Below are positions 46,101-54,230 of a DNA stretch of 64,000 nucleotides, in pieces. The notes under the pieces are model-generated. The model was not told the DNA's origin, did no database searches, and saw only the letters and a list, made by a program, of their open reading frames with translations. The stretch comes from Erodium maritimum (taxonomy: Eukaryota > Streptophyta > Magnoliopsida > Geraniales > Geraniaceae), in assembly GCA_963921825.1 (NCBI GenBank), contig OY997592.1, forward strand, positions 60,346,336 to 60,410,335, written 5' to 3'. Every line of letters starts with the position of its first letter. Position 1 is the first letter of the stretch. The position numbers and the translations under genes are program-made.

Positions 46101-48812
46101 GGTATTGATTTTGATGAAATATTTTCTCCGGTTGTTAAGATGTCATCTATTCGTGTTGTTCTGGGTTTAGCAGCTAGTCTTGATTTGGAGATTGAGCAGA
46201 TGAATGTGAAGACTGCATTTCTCCATGGTGACTTAGACAAGGAGATTTATATGGAGCAACCAGAGGGTTTCACAGAAAAGGGGAAAGAGGAGTATGTGTG
46301 CAAGCTACAGAAAAGTCTTTATGGTTTGAAGCAGACACCAAGGCAATGGTACAAGAAGTTTGAATCAGTTATGGGGGAGCAAGGCTACCAGAAAACTAAG
46401 TGTGACCATTGTGTTTTTATGAATCGATTCTCCGATGATGATTTTATCATATTATTGCTATATGTTGATGACATGCTGATTGTTGGGAAGAATATTTCTA
46501 GAGTTGACAGGTTGAAGCAGCAACTGTGTCAGGTTTTTGTTATGAAGGACTTAGGTCCTATGAAGAATATTCTTGGTATCAGAATTTCTCGCGATAGAGG
46601 TGCAAAGAAGGTATATATGTCACAAGAGCAATATATTGAGAAGGTGTTGCAAAGGTTCAACATGGACAAGGCTAAAGTGGTTAGCTCTCCTCTTGCTACT
46701 CACTTTAAGCTAAGCACAAAGGAGAGCCCTTCTACAGAGAAGGAGATGGAAGACATGGAGAGAGTTCCATATGCCTCGGCAGTAGGAAGCTTGATGTATG
46801 CTATGGTATGTACTAGACCCGACATTGCTCATGCAGTTGGAGTTGTTAGCCGTTTTCTGTCTAATCTAGGTAAAGTGCATTGGGATGCAGTCAAATGGAT
46901 TATGAGATATCTCCGAGGTACTTCTAGTTTTAGACTTACTTTCGGAAGTGGAGAACCTATGGTAGTTGGGTACTCATATTTAGACGTGGCAGGAGATGTT
47001 GATAGCAGAAAGTCCACCTCTGGTTACTTGATGATATTTGCAGGTGGAGCAGTTTCATGGCAATCAAGGCTTCAAAAGTGTGTAGTACTTTCTACTACAG
47101 AAGCTGAGTATATTGCAACAACTGAAGCGTGTAAAGAGTTGTTGTGGATGAAGAGATTCATACAAGAGCTTGGTCTCAAACAGAATCGGTATATGGTTTA
47201 TTGTGATAACCAAAGTGCAATCCATTTGAGCAACAATTCGACATTTCATGCAAAGTCGAAGCATATTGATGTGAGGTATCATTGGCTTAGAGATGCTCTT
47301 GAGGAGAAGTTGTTTGAGCTTGAGAAAGTTCACACGGATGAGAATGGATCCGATATGTGCACTAAGGCACTACTGCGAGAGAAGCTTGAGGTATGTTGCA
47401 AGATTGCCGGAATGGCAATGCCCTCCATTTATTGAAACGGGGGAGATTTGTTGGGCTTGTTTCAATTAAATGGAACAAGGCCCAAAGCCTATTTGGTGCA
47501 ACTTAAGCCCAAATGGATGATAGGGTTTCTATATGGATTAGAAATCAGATTTGGAAGTGTGTGAGTGCCTCCATTATTGAGAGAGAAGCAAAGAGAGAGA
47601 GAAGAAGAAGAGCAGATTTTTCTGCAGAATTCCAGTCCGACCAGCCACGTTCAAGAGCCCGATCGGAGGTTCATCCAAAGTCCGATGATGCTGATTTTTG
47701 GAGTGAATGTTCTCCACATATAGGTTTTCAAAGTGGACGGTGGAATTTGGGTTTTGACGGTTCGTTTTTCAGATACATGAGCTGAAAGTTGGGCCACCAA
47801 GTTGGTGAGATTCCTCTTTTTCTTTCTTGAGTTTTGTTGCTAGTTCCAACACTAGGTCACGTCGCCGCGTCTCCTTCTCCGCCTGTCCCGTCTCCGTACC
47901 CAATGAGACAGTCAGCGGACTTCCCGGACCCATCGGAATCCGACCCCTAAAGTTGGCAAGGAGGTCCATATTCCGGTCCTCTGCCTCCAACTCCTCCGTC
48001 ATGGATGTTCCCCTCCGGAACACCTGTGTCGGAGACCCCGATCTCGGTGAAAACTAAGCCGGCTTCTCCCCACGACCCTGGCACGGGCGTGGCCTCATCG
48101 TTGGAGTTCGCCTCACCAGACCTTACTGGAATTCAATCAGATGCCCCTTGGACCTCCTCCCTCCCAAGCCTCGGGTCGACACAGGCCGCTACCCACCTTC
48201 CTGTATACGGAAAAGATGAATCTGTCTTCCGCAGGCGCCACCCCGCAAGTCTCGATGTTAAGGACCGTAAAAGGACCAGACCATGAGAAGGGGAGAGCGC
48301 CGGGCGACCAGAATCTGCTGACCCATCCACCACTGTTCTCCACCTCATTGGTGTGACAAATTTGTCGTCTCTCACTTGTGTCTTGTGATCTACGTACATT
48401 AATCTAATCTTATTATTTTGTTTGATAGCAGAGGTTCAGTCAACAAATAATAAGAAAATCGAAATGTGTAACACAATTTGACAATATTCTAAAGTCCGAC
48501 CTCAACTCAGATCAAGCCAACTCGGCAGGGGCAAATCGGGAAGAGTAAAAATAAACGTACCTCGTCCACGTCCAAGGGCAAGGAGGCGTCGAGGAGGAGA
48601 CTAGGGCTGGGAAGCCAAGAAGCGACGTGTTTGAGGGAAAGAGGATCGAGGGCGAGTCCGGCGCCGGTGAGGCTTTTTGGAGCCGCCGGCGATCTCTCTA
48701 GAACAAGAACGTCCCATCCTGCTAGAATGAGCGTGTGTGCGCACGATATCCCTGCGATGCTCCCTCCGACTATCACCGCTTTGGGTTTGGGTTGGTTCTC
48801 GGTGCGATTCAT
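30614..48812 (-). CDS. FAD-dependent monooxygenase, copy B (4 exons, 427 aa)
   Basis: Exons are 48561-48812, 40665-40966, 40386-40599 and 30614-31129, and the joined frame predicts 427 residues. This is a class A flavoprotein monooxygenase (PHBH/UbiH fold, PF01494-type), an NAD(P)H- and O2-dependent enzyme that hydroxylates an organic substrate, here unknown. The visible motifs are the dinucleotide-binding VIVGGSIAG (residues 13-21), the DG motif AADGSRSSIR (166-175), and the second FAD motif GDAAHPTTPHAARSTNMS (from 317). No signal peptide or membrane segment is seen, so it is probably soluble. Introns 1 (7594 nt) and 3 (9256 nt) are full of transposons. Intron 3 is GC-AG. A start at 48875 would add 21 residues. 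The C-terminal tail differs in frame from copy A. From memory it resembles Arabidopsis At5g11330-type proteins (unverified). Confidence 0.85.
32215..32385 (+). repeat. 23-bp palindromic tandem array in solo LTR
   Basis: CGTCACGGCTCCGTGACGG followed by CACT repeats three to four times at 23-bp spacing between about 32244 and 32345. Both flanks carry GATCCGTGACGG-like words. Each unit can pair with itself (CCGTCACGG against CCGTGACGG). Confidence 0.85.
33742..33755 (+). other. Conserved LTR palindrome (copy 3)
   Basis: TGAGCGCAAGCTCA, followed by CCCC, 290 nt before the LTR 3' end at 34044. Confidence 0.7.
34050..36842 (+). mobile_element. 5'-truncated L1-type LINE
   Basis: Plus-strand pieces in changing frames run through ORF2. 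RT begins at VFQMGPDKSPGSDGMNPRF near 34100. Further blocks are MALKLDMSKAYDRVECDYL near 34500, a GDPLSPYLFF-like block near 34695, and the catalytic FFVDD near 34830 (usual form FADD). GKLLSPAGREV follows near 35135, and a zf-RVT domain with CAICGRAHETVNHLFLEC near 35998. An RNase H-like NVDGAIFSD begins near 36375. It ends TAATAAAATTGCACCTTTCGCT plus an A run at 36836-36842. Endonuclease and ORF1 are absent. Several frame changes and in-frame stops show that it is dead. It starts right after the solo LTR duplication and sits in intron 3 of copy B, antisense to it. Confidence 0.85.
36843..37270 (+). mobile_element. TRIM remnant with two short LTRs
   Basis: After the LINE tail, the internal-type phrase CAATGGGCCTGTCTCCTC runs to a first short LTR at 36928-37006 (TGTTAGAATATAAAACTATA..CCCCTAATA). 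It is followed by a decayed primer site TGGTATAAGAG at 37007, a second internal copy, and another LTR from 37194 to about 37270. LTR-internal-LTR with an extra internal piece in front suggests a tandem TRIM cut by the LINE. It is broken and older than the TRIM at 41161. Confidence 0.65.
39240..39575 (+). repeat. 67-bp tandem array in LTR, five units
   Basis: GGTACCTACACCGA recurs at 39247, 39314, 39381, 39448 and 39515, exactly 67 bp apart. Each is followed by GTATGCCGG and GGTAGTACCTAGACCGA. High unit similarity suggests recent amplification inside the LTR. Confidence 0.9.
39978..39991 (+). other. Conserved LTR palindrome (copy 4)
   Basis: TGAGCATAAGCTCA, followed by CCCCC, 291 nt before the LTR 3' end at 40282. 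Confidence 0.68.
40386..40599 (-). CDS. Monooxygenase copy B, exon 3
   Basis: 214 nt after a 65-nt intron. It starts in YAGYCALRGVLDF and ends NRPQPHLK. The donor is AAG|GCAAGT, a GC donor with a strong consensus, shared with copy A. Confidence 0.86.
40665..40966 (-). CDS. Monooxygenase copy B, exon 2
   Basis: 302 nt starting after acceptor TATGCAG with NRVTSREKVSRTL and ending PDLKL plus two bases before donor AG|GTAACT. It holds the DG motif. Length is identical to copy A exon 2. Confidence 0.88.
41161..41611 (+). mobile_element. TRIM element with 70-bp LTRs
   Basis: 5' LTR 41161-41230 (TGTTAGAATATAACTATA..CCTCTAATA) and 3' LTR 41542-41611. A Met-tRNA primer site TGGTATCAGAGC is at 41231-41242, and a purine-rich GAGGACGCG precedes the 3' LTR. 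Flanks CATAT and CACAT agree at four of five bases. It is complete in structure but non-coding, as TRIMs are. The interior has a direct duplication of about 118 bp (near 41288-41405 and 41410-41525). It lies in intron 1 of monooxygenase copy B. Confidence 0.85.
42751..47857 (+). mobile_element. Copia retrotransposon (Tork/Tnt1-like), looks whole in its coding part
   Basis: 5' LTR from TGTTGG at 42751 to about 43400; primer site TGGTATCAGAGC at 43404-43415; one open gag-pol frame 43449-47435; purine tract GGGGGAGATT; 3' LTR from 47449, recognisable to 47857. By eye, the LTR parts that can be aligned (about 390 bp) differ at roughly a dozen positions plus a few short length differences, near 3%. 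With commonly used plant rates that suggests an insertion of order one million years ago. It lies inside a LINE-like unit in intron 1 of copy B, antisense to the gene. Confidence 0.9.
43449..47435 (+). CDS. Copia gag-pol polyprotein, 1328 aa
   Basis: One continuous frame with Copia domain order. Gag starts MVNLNGSNYHVWRGKMEDL. A zinc knuckle CYHCGQKGHMKKHC lies near residue 236. The protease motif is WIADSGASIHAT near 295, followed by the integrase with its zinc-binding region and then the DDE-type core near 490-600. RT carries ALKNKWVYKVK near 855 and the active site YVDDMLIVG near 1005. RNase H has TTEAEYIAT and a final DNQSAIHLSNN near 1258. Length and order are those of a complete Tnt1/Tork-type element, and the reading frame looks whole. 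Not a host gene. Confidence 0.92.
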   Translation: MEANTSRMVNLNGSNYHVWRGKMEDLLYVKDYYLPVFSEEMPEGKTDGAWKLFHHQVCGYIRQWVDDNVLNHVSGETDARILWSKLEQLYARKTGNNKLFLIKHMMSLKYQDGSPMTDHLNAFQGIINQLAGMGIKFEDKVQGLWLLGTLSDSWETFRTSLSNSAPDGVITMDMAKGCVLNEETRRKSQGSSSHTEVLVTTQRGRSKNRDLKGRGRSKSKNRFADVECYHCGQKGHMKKHCRKFKRDTKYDKGTGNEHNSDGDDDNTVVITEEFLILCDDEEIVNLASQETSWIADSGASIHATSRRNFFSSYTVDDYGSVKMGNRDTSKAIGVGDVSLETENGTLLVLKNVKHIPDIRLNLISVGRLDDEGFHHHFGDGKWKLTKGSMVVARGSKCASFYVTRARVCDGIVNAVDGEGTTELWHSRLSHISEKGLMMLSKKDLLPGMSCTPLKKCEHCLAGKQTRISFKSSPPSRKPEILDLVYSDVCGPMKKRTLGGALYFMTFIDDHSGKVWAYTLKTKDQVLGVFKQFHALVERQTGKKLKCIRTDNVGEYCGPFDEYCRDQGIRHQKTPPKTLQLNGLAERMNMTLVERLRCLLSQARLPRSFWGEALSTVVHVLNLTPSVPLGFDVPNRVWTGKDVSYDHLRVFGCKTFVHVLKDESSKLDVKTRQCIFIGYGLDEFGYRFDDPVQRKLVRSRDAVFMEDQNVKDMEKVVDLPPYIDDLIEFDIVPSAGLQIQVEDEVHDDNQDTGNVDIPTEVEMDDEIHEQLPVPVDPPVVPLRRSSRDRHPSSRYSVDEYVLLTDGGEPQSYEEAIEDENKEEWVKAMQDEMKSLHENHTFELVKLPKGKRALKNKWVYKVKQEDNSSRPRYKARLVVKGFSQRKGIDFDEIFSPVVKMSSIRVVLGLAASLDLEIEQMNVKTAFLHGDLDKEIYMEQPEGFTEKGKEEYVCKLQKSLYGLKQTPRQWYKKFESVMGEQGYQKTKCDHCVFMNRFSDDDFIILLLYVDDMLIVGKNISRVDRLKQQLCQVFVMKDLGPMKNILGIRISRDRGAKKVYMSQEQYIEKVLQRFNMDKAKVVSSPLATHFKLSTKESPSTEKEMEDMERVPYASAVGSLMYAMVCTRPDIAHAVGVVSRFLSNLGKVHWDAVKWIMRYLRGTSSFRLTFGSGEPMVVGYSYLDVAGDVDSRKSTSGYLMIFAGGAVSWQSRLQKCVVLSTTEAEYIATTEACKELLWMKRFIQELGLKQNRYMVYCDNQSAIHLSNNSTFHAKSKHIDVRYHWLRDALEEKLFELEKVHTDENGSDMCTKALLREKLEVCCKIAGMAMPSIY
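48561..48812 (-). CDS. Monooxygenase copy B, exon 1
   Basis: 84 codons from ATG at 48812 to LPLDVDE, then donor GAG|GTACGT. Phase 0. It holds the GGSIAG nucleotide-binding loop. The same frame is open upstream to another ATG at 48875. Confidence 0.87.
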
Positions 48813-48875
48813 GCTGCTGAAGAAGGTGCAGTACTGGCTCTGGCTCTCGTTGCGGTGTGTTGGTTGATCACTCAT

Positions 48876-49129
48876 CTGAATTAAATAGATGATGCTTGCA
48901 ATAATTTATTCTGATATAGATCTGATCAGCATTTGAAAAGATTCATTTATACAAATATTTTTTTTGAACGGGACACAAAATTATCATATAAAATAAATGG
49001 TCCAAACTAAAATGGACAAAACACAAAAAGCACTAAATAACATAATAATTGTTCGTACATTAACATTGACTTTGAACAACTTTACCATTCTCTCTCGTTT
49101 TGAGAGCCTCCTTAGCCCTAGCATGTCGA
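48876..49129. other. Upstream flank of monooxygenase copy B
   Basis: The first ~60 bp share the phrase CTTGCAATAATTTATT with the flank of copy A (about 60702-60720), so the duplicated block extends a little upstream of the start codon. Beyond that no core promoter element can be pinned down with confidence, and 48950-49129 shows nothing recognisable. Confidence 0.4.
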
Positions 49130-50845
49130 TGCCGCTATAGAGCTCCAATCTGTCGCTGCTGTCGCGCCGTCTTGATCTTTCGGTTTCGTTGTCCCGATAT
49201 TCGCATATCTCATCCAGTTGACCTCGTAGACCACGCCTGATGCGGGGTTTAACTACAGGTGGGAATGAGTGGCTTGTCCACAGCCTTCGGCGCCTCTTCC
49301 CCTCCTTGTCTCTCTCGTGGTTCTGGCGACTTCCAATCCGATCGCCATGTCCCCTCGTTCTCTCTCACCAGCCTCGCCTCTTATCCCTTCGCCTAATCTG
49401 CGAGTCGCTTCACCACCACCGCCCCCATCCTCTCTTTCCCAGATCTCGACATGGCTTCCTCTATCGGTGGACGCTGTGACCTCGGCTTTGGCTTCGAGGG
49501 GGTCGCCAGGATTCTTCGACCCGTGAGGTTCTCCCCCAACCCCTGGGGCGTTTGTTTGTCGCCGACATTGGGAACATCGCAATTGGGTGCGGTGGGTCTC
49601 GGTGGCTTCGGCTACACGCTACAGGTCCTCTCCGCATGGCTCGAACCCTACCTCGCTTATCGGGGCTCGTCAGCGCAAAGACCTCGCTCTGGTGCCTAGG
49701 GGGCGACTGCCCGGTCTAGGGTTCCATCTCAGTCAGGGCTGCCGCCACCTCAGCATCATCGCCTTCCGGTGGGGAGGATCTGGGATGTTATGGAGTTCTC
49801 GGCTGCCGTCTTAGTCACGTTGGTAAGGACCCGAACTTGGGGCTGGACCGGTGATCAAGATGGGATGTGGTGGAGCATGACGGAGACGTCCTCCCTTAGG
49901 GTTTCCCGATATTGGACGCGGAAACGAACGAGGGAATGGATATCGGATGCTGCTCCACAGCCCCGAGGGGTGCTTGCTAGGGTTCGGCGACCGCCGACAT
50001 ACCGATGGGGGTTGTTACGTTATGCACCGGTGCGTGGACATCACCCTCACCAGCGTCGCCCGCAACTGATGGCTATGGATGGAGCATGTACCGACCGCGA
50101 TGGATATCTGGGGGCCATGGAGTTGCGGCCGTTGACAGTGGACCCGTTACCAAACGATAGGTCATCTCGTTGTGGGGAAGTTGTCATAACACTGGACCCG
50201 TTACCTAATCTGGGTCCCCGGATTCCCAATCGGGATACTAGCTTGTCGACCGAGCCAGGCCGTTCCGGGTAGTCCTCCACCTCTCTCCTAGGCCCGTTTG
50301 CACAAGGGAGGGTCGGGGGACTGAGGATGGGTCAGCTCTCTGCTGATTCGATTTCTACCGCTTGGCCATTCCGGACTGGAGGGTTCGGAGGTAGAGGACG
50401 CACCCAGACTGGAGAGCACCATGTTGAAGTTACAGTGCCCGAGTATCAAACGGGTGGGACTGCTGATGTTTTGGGGAAGGCGGCGACTGGCGCGGCATGG
50501 GATAGCTCACCACATGCAGGGAAGAGGCCCCGCCGGGAGGAATGAGGCATCGACAGAGCATCGGGGACTGGCCCTGGGAGGGGTCCCCAGACGATGCTTT
50601 GCCTCCCACCGTCACCATTACCGTCGAGGTCACTCCGGATCTCCGGTATCCCGTTCCTCTCACCCGTATTTTGTCCTTTCCCATGAGGCACAAACTCAAT
50701 AACGTCGAGGATGGTTCTACTATGAAAAGAATAGCGAACATTCTTAAATGTTCTTGCCCTGTTTTTCGTGGTCAGAGAGTCTCTGATTCACTTATTTGCC
50801 TTTACATAATTTAATTAATGAAAATCTGCACATTTCGCTAAAAAA
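49130..50845 (+). mobile_element. LINE-like unit with conserved 3' tail
   Basis: A GC-rich body with several overlapping open frames (the longest 49769-50272, 167 codons) and no recognised domain. It ends TAATGAAAATCTGCACATTTCGCT plus an A run near 50840. The tail word TGCACATTTCGCT matches the tail of the LINE at 36.8 kb. Segment 50325-50690 is repeated at 54450-54790. Probably an internally deleted or ORF1-bearing LINE derivative. The reverse transcriptase region is missing. Confidence 0.42.
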
Positions 50846-50939
50846 ACATAATAATTGGTTCTAATATTTTGGGACTCAAAATAAAGCAGACTGTAAGAAA
50901 AACATAAGTGTTCAAATTATTGAATCGGTCCATTGAAAT

Positions 50940-52235
50940 ATTCGGTATTGGATATTGCGGTAGCGTCAAATGACACCGACACAGGAAGACCAAACTTAGA
51001 GTTAGGGCAGAGCGGACCCATTTTCGGAATAGCGCTGAGACGGACTGTGTACATGACTTAGTACTAATTAATCACGACTTGATTAATTAGTTTTATGGGG
51101 CTTGGTTGCATGGCCCTCTCATGGGCCTCTTGGAACATGGCCCGTGGCCATTCCCAACGAGGTTCCGTGACGTGCTCATCGCATCCAAGCCTTCCATACC
51201 GGAAATGTCCAAAATTACCCGACGTGATCAATCCCAAGACTCCAAGCCTTGTCTCGATCCGTAAAGTCATATTCACTTACGGGCACATGACCCAAAACCC
51301 AGTTTTGGTCATGTCTCGAGACAACTCCCTTTTGGCCATTCTCCATAAATGTGTCAATGAGTTTCATCCTTCGGTGTGACCCTTAGGTTTAAGCATGTCA
51401 ATAGATTAACGTACAATTCCATTTTACTTGATCCTATATAAGTGGAAACTAATGAGACTTTAGTATTTCCTGACACTGCATAACGAATCGACCCTGTCGA
51501 TTCTAACCTTTCCGTCGTCTATGTTACTATCCTTTTATCTCCGATATCCTGATTGAGATAAGGCATAGAGCCGTCATCCTTATTATTCTCAATCAATGTA
51601 CCTTGATATGTGAGGTGATTGTATATATGATACCCAATATCATGTGCAGTTACTCTCGATCAAGCGACCGATAACCGATATATTTCTCATATCTCAGTAT
51701 GAGGGATAAATAAATTAGCCGTCTTTCGTGTCACTCATGCAACCTGCCTCCGAGCCAATCCTGGCCTTTATGGACGCCCTGTTACGGACAACGTTAGGCT
51801 CAGGTCAAACTCAGTTGTTGACTGCATAGCGTTCACAAAGACTCTTTGGTTTAAGGATACATGACAAGCTACGACACTGAATATGTTCATGACTCAATAT
51901 ATGGCGCATATTCAGGGCGGGTCGTCCAATATCATGTCCCACATGATATCTATGATCAGACTCCAGAATCACATTCCAATGACTAACATAACGTAAGCCA
52001 TAAAGAGCCATGTTTCATACTAGTCGCTTCTAGTGAAGCTTTGTTTGACTAGGGACTCATCGAGTGTAATCTATCTCGATATATGGTTTTATTCGCATTA
52101 TGGCCATAGATGAGAGCACAAATCGATATATTACTCCAACACATAAGTAATATAAAGCCGCTTTAACTTTATTGCTAACGATGATATATACATTTGGACA
52201 TTTATGATTGAACTACAGGAACTAAGACTAACACT
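50940..52235. repeat. Unclassified LTR-like repeat
   Basis: No gene. The start (GGTAGCGTCAAATGACACCGACACA) is similar to 42285-42310 in the LINE-like unit. 51060-52235 has the look of a Copia-type LTR: balanced composition, a TATATAAG-like box near 51434, and candidate ends CTCCAACA near 52141 or ACTAACA near 52235. No paired ends or site duplication were found. Confidence 0.3.
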
Positions 52236-52239
52236 CACA

Positions 52240-52790
52240 CCCTCGGTCCTCTTCTCCGTAGATCTTCTCTCTCCTCGTCTATTTTTATGGTAGGGGCTTA
52301 ACTTTCTTGGTGCTAGACGGAGTCAAGTTTTCTACATGTTTAGGCTTTTTCTTGATCTTTCGTTTTGGAGGTCCTTGGGTTTGGTCTGCCGTCTGAAGTG
52401 CTGGCTGCTGGCAGGTCGGCCTCGACTGTTTCGTTGACACCGACGAACTAGATTCTTCCTGGGATTTTGGTATTCTTCAGTTCGGGTTGTGGTGGTCGTT
52501 TTTTGGCTGTTCTTTTGATCATCAAGGTTGGAAAATCTTGACAGTAGGCCTTTATTTGTTTTTTACTTACTCGAGCTTAATGGTTGGGACACTTAGGTCT
52601 TAGACCCTTTGTTCTTTTGAGCTTGAAGATTGCGTTTTCTGGGTTGTTAACCTTTTTGGTTTGTTTATAACTCTGTTTTTTTCTCGAAACCTTTTTTTGT
52701 TTGTTTTCTCTTGAAGTTTTATCCCTTGTTTATGTTTATTCTTCTTGAAGGCTTGAATCAATAATATAAAAAAACGTTTACTGAAAACAA
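52240..52790 (+). mobile_element. Retroposon 3' segment with A-tail
   Basis: T-rich 3'-UTR-like sequence ending GGCTTGAATCAATAATATAAAAAAA near 52783. It shares phrases with 8600-9021 and with 63880-63920. Probably the 3' part of a LINE family. A similar A-tailed piece ends near 53552. No coding domain is seen. Confidence 0.33.
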
Positions 52791-52987
52791 AAAAAGTTCA
52801 TAAAATTACACCAACAATATATCCTCTCCAAACCTTTTTTTAATCTATGAAGTTTTATAAATCTCTCTATTACCCAAGACGAGTTTTGGAGGAGAAGCTT
52901 GTTCAAAAACAGGATAAAAGATCCAAACTGAACCATAATAGTCACAACGGACTGGAAAACGAAATGATAAATCAAACAACCTAACCC

Positions 52988-53104
52988 ATAGACCTGTCAA
53001 CATGGGCCTAAAACCTAAAGGGCCGAAAAGCCCCAAAACCAACAACAGACCTGTCAACATGGGCCTAAAACCTAAAGGACCGAAAAGTCCCAAAACAAAC
53101 AACA
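52988..53104. repeat. 58-bp direct duplication
   Basis: GACCTGTCAACATGGGCCTA..CCCAAAACMAACAACA occurs twice in tandem with about two differences. Nothing around it (52800-53330) can be identified as a gene. Confidence 0.8.
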
Positions 53105-53329
53105 GACCCTCAAGACCTCAAACCGTTCACGCACTGTCATCCTTGGGATTTCGCACCATAAGGGCTGCACCCCGTACCAAGAGAAGCTAGAGCCACGCCA
53201 ATTGAGAAAATTAAAGGAGAGATCGTTATTGAATGGTTATCTAATTGTTTATTCTATCCTCTCAAAACCTTATAACCTTACTTAATTTGAGGTTTTAATA
53301 TCACAATAGATGACTACCTCAATCAAAGC

Positions 53330-53699
53330 CTAATTAATGAAGTTATTTAAACATGAATCACCAGAATGAACTTGGTGTAACTGCTGTATAGTGAGTGGTA
53401 TGAGGAAGAGTAGGCATTGGGTGTTGTCTGGTTGTTTGGTTGTTTTCTCAACCTTGTTTCTCCTTTGGAGATCATTGTAATCGTGGTTATTTTTGACTTT
53501 CTCCTCCTTCGAGATCGACCTTTCAATAAAATTTTCTAGCGCATATAAAAAAAACAGATGTATCAAAATTTAAATTTATTGCAGGCATGAATTCGGAAGA
53601 AAACACTTCGAACAAACATCTATCCAGACTATCCTCGTATCTATATCATTGCACTTGTCTCTAAAGCAACAACATAGGCCATGTTAGCTCTCGGTGATC
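53330..53699. other. A-tailed retroposon end and 3' flank of copy A
   Basis: A plus-strand T-rich stretch ends with CAATAAAATTTTCTAGCGC and an A run near 53545-53552, as LINE tails do. 53560-53699 is the immediate 3' flank of monooxygenase copy A and shows no further gene. Confidence 0.35.
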
Positions 53700-54230
53700 C
53701 TACGAAGTCGTCTCGGAATCAAAAGCCTCACAACCAACAAACGAGGGAACACGAGGAAAGAACGGCATGCTTTTCTGCTGAAGTTGTTGGCAATCTTTAG
53801 GATCAGCCGTCCTAGGATCAAAAGCCTCCTGACCAGGAACACCTAAACCTTGCTTGATCCGACCCATCCTGCGTGCATACAAGACTTGTCCTGACGCCGC
53901 CGGTAGCCGAATAGATTGATACTCATGGAGTGCACGGCTCAAGTTGGTGGCGCCAAACTTGTGGAGGCATTTTGCTAGAACCACTGCGTCTAATATGGAC
54001 ATGTTGGTGCTCCTCGCGGCGTGAGGAGTCGTGGGATGAGCTGCGTCTCCAACTAGCACCACATTGTCCCAGAATACTCGTTCCAAGGGATCACAATCGT
54101 ATATCACATTCACAAATGGTTTTTTGGTTTGTTTTATCACTTTGGCCAGCTCCGGAACCCATGTCTGCTCTGCTTTTTTGTGCATCTTATGTATCAGCTC
54201 CTTGCTTACTTTCATCGTCGCCGAACATTC
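53700..54230 (-). CDS. Monooxygenase copy A, exon 4
   Basis: Starts ECSATMKVSKELI after acceptor GCATGCAG. It carries NVVLVGDAAHPTTPH and a conserved YARRMGRIKQGL, and ends with a stop at 53700. Confidence 0.9.
   Translation of the reverse strand, partial: ECSATMKVSKELIHKMHKKAEQTWVPELAKVIKQTKKPFVNVIYDCDPLERVFWDNVVLVGDAAHPTTPHAARSTNMSILDAVVLAKCLHKFGATNLSRALHEYQSIRLPAASGQVLYARRMGRIKQGLGVPGQEAFDPRTADPKDCQQLQQKSMPFFPRVPSFVGCEAFDSETTS

Larger units (their letters stand above)
42118..48345 (-). mobile_element. LINE-like retroposon in intron 1 of copy B, host of the Copia
   Basis: Parts: 42118-42750 and 47858-48345. CACCGGTGGGAC (42106-42117) and CATTGGTGTGAC (48346-48357) agree at 9 of 12 bases and look like a retroposon target duplication. 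Read on the minus strand, the unit starts GC-rich near 48345 and ends CTAAAATAAA at 42118, an A-rich tail. Copy A intron 1 has the matching sequence without the insert (CACGTTTGAC near 56632). No reverse transcriptase is visible, so it is short (about 1.1 kb without the Copia) and probably non-autonomous or internally deleted. The class is inferred. Confidence 0.5.

Noticed and set aside
43692-47333. Many short minus-strand open frames across 43.7-47.3 kb
   Set aside because: They are shadows of the long plus-strand Copia gag-pol frame.
42743-47860. AGGTC on both sides of the Copia element as its target-site duplication
   Set aside because: It is not directly adjacent to the TG start of the 5' LTR, so it cannot be taken as the duplication with confidence.
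49769-50272. 167-codon plus-strand open frame
   Set aside because: It is inside the LINE-like unit, has no recognisable domain, and other frames overlap it. It could be an ORF1 remnant but cannot be supported as a gene.
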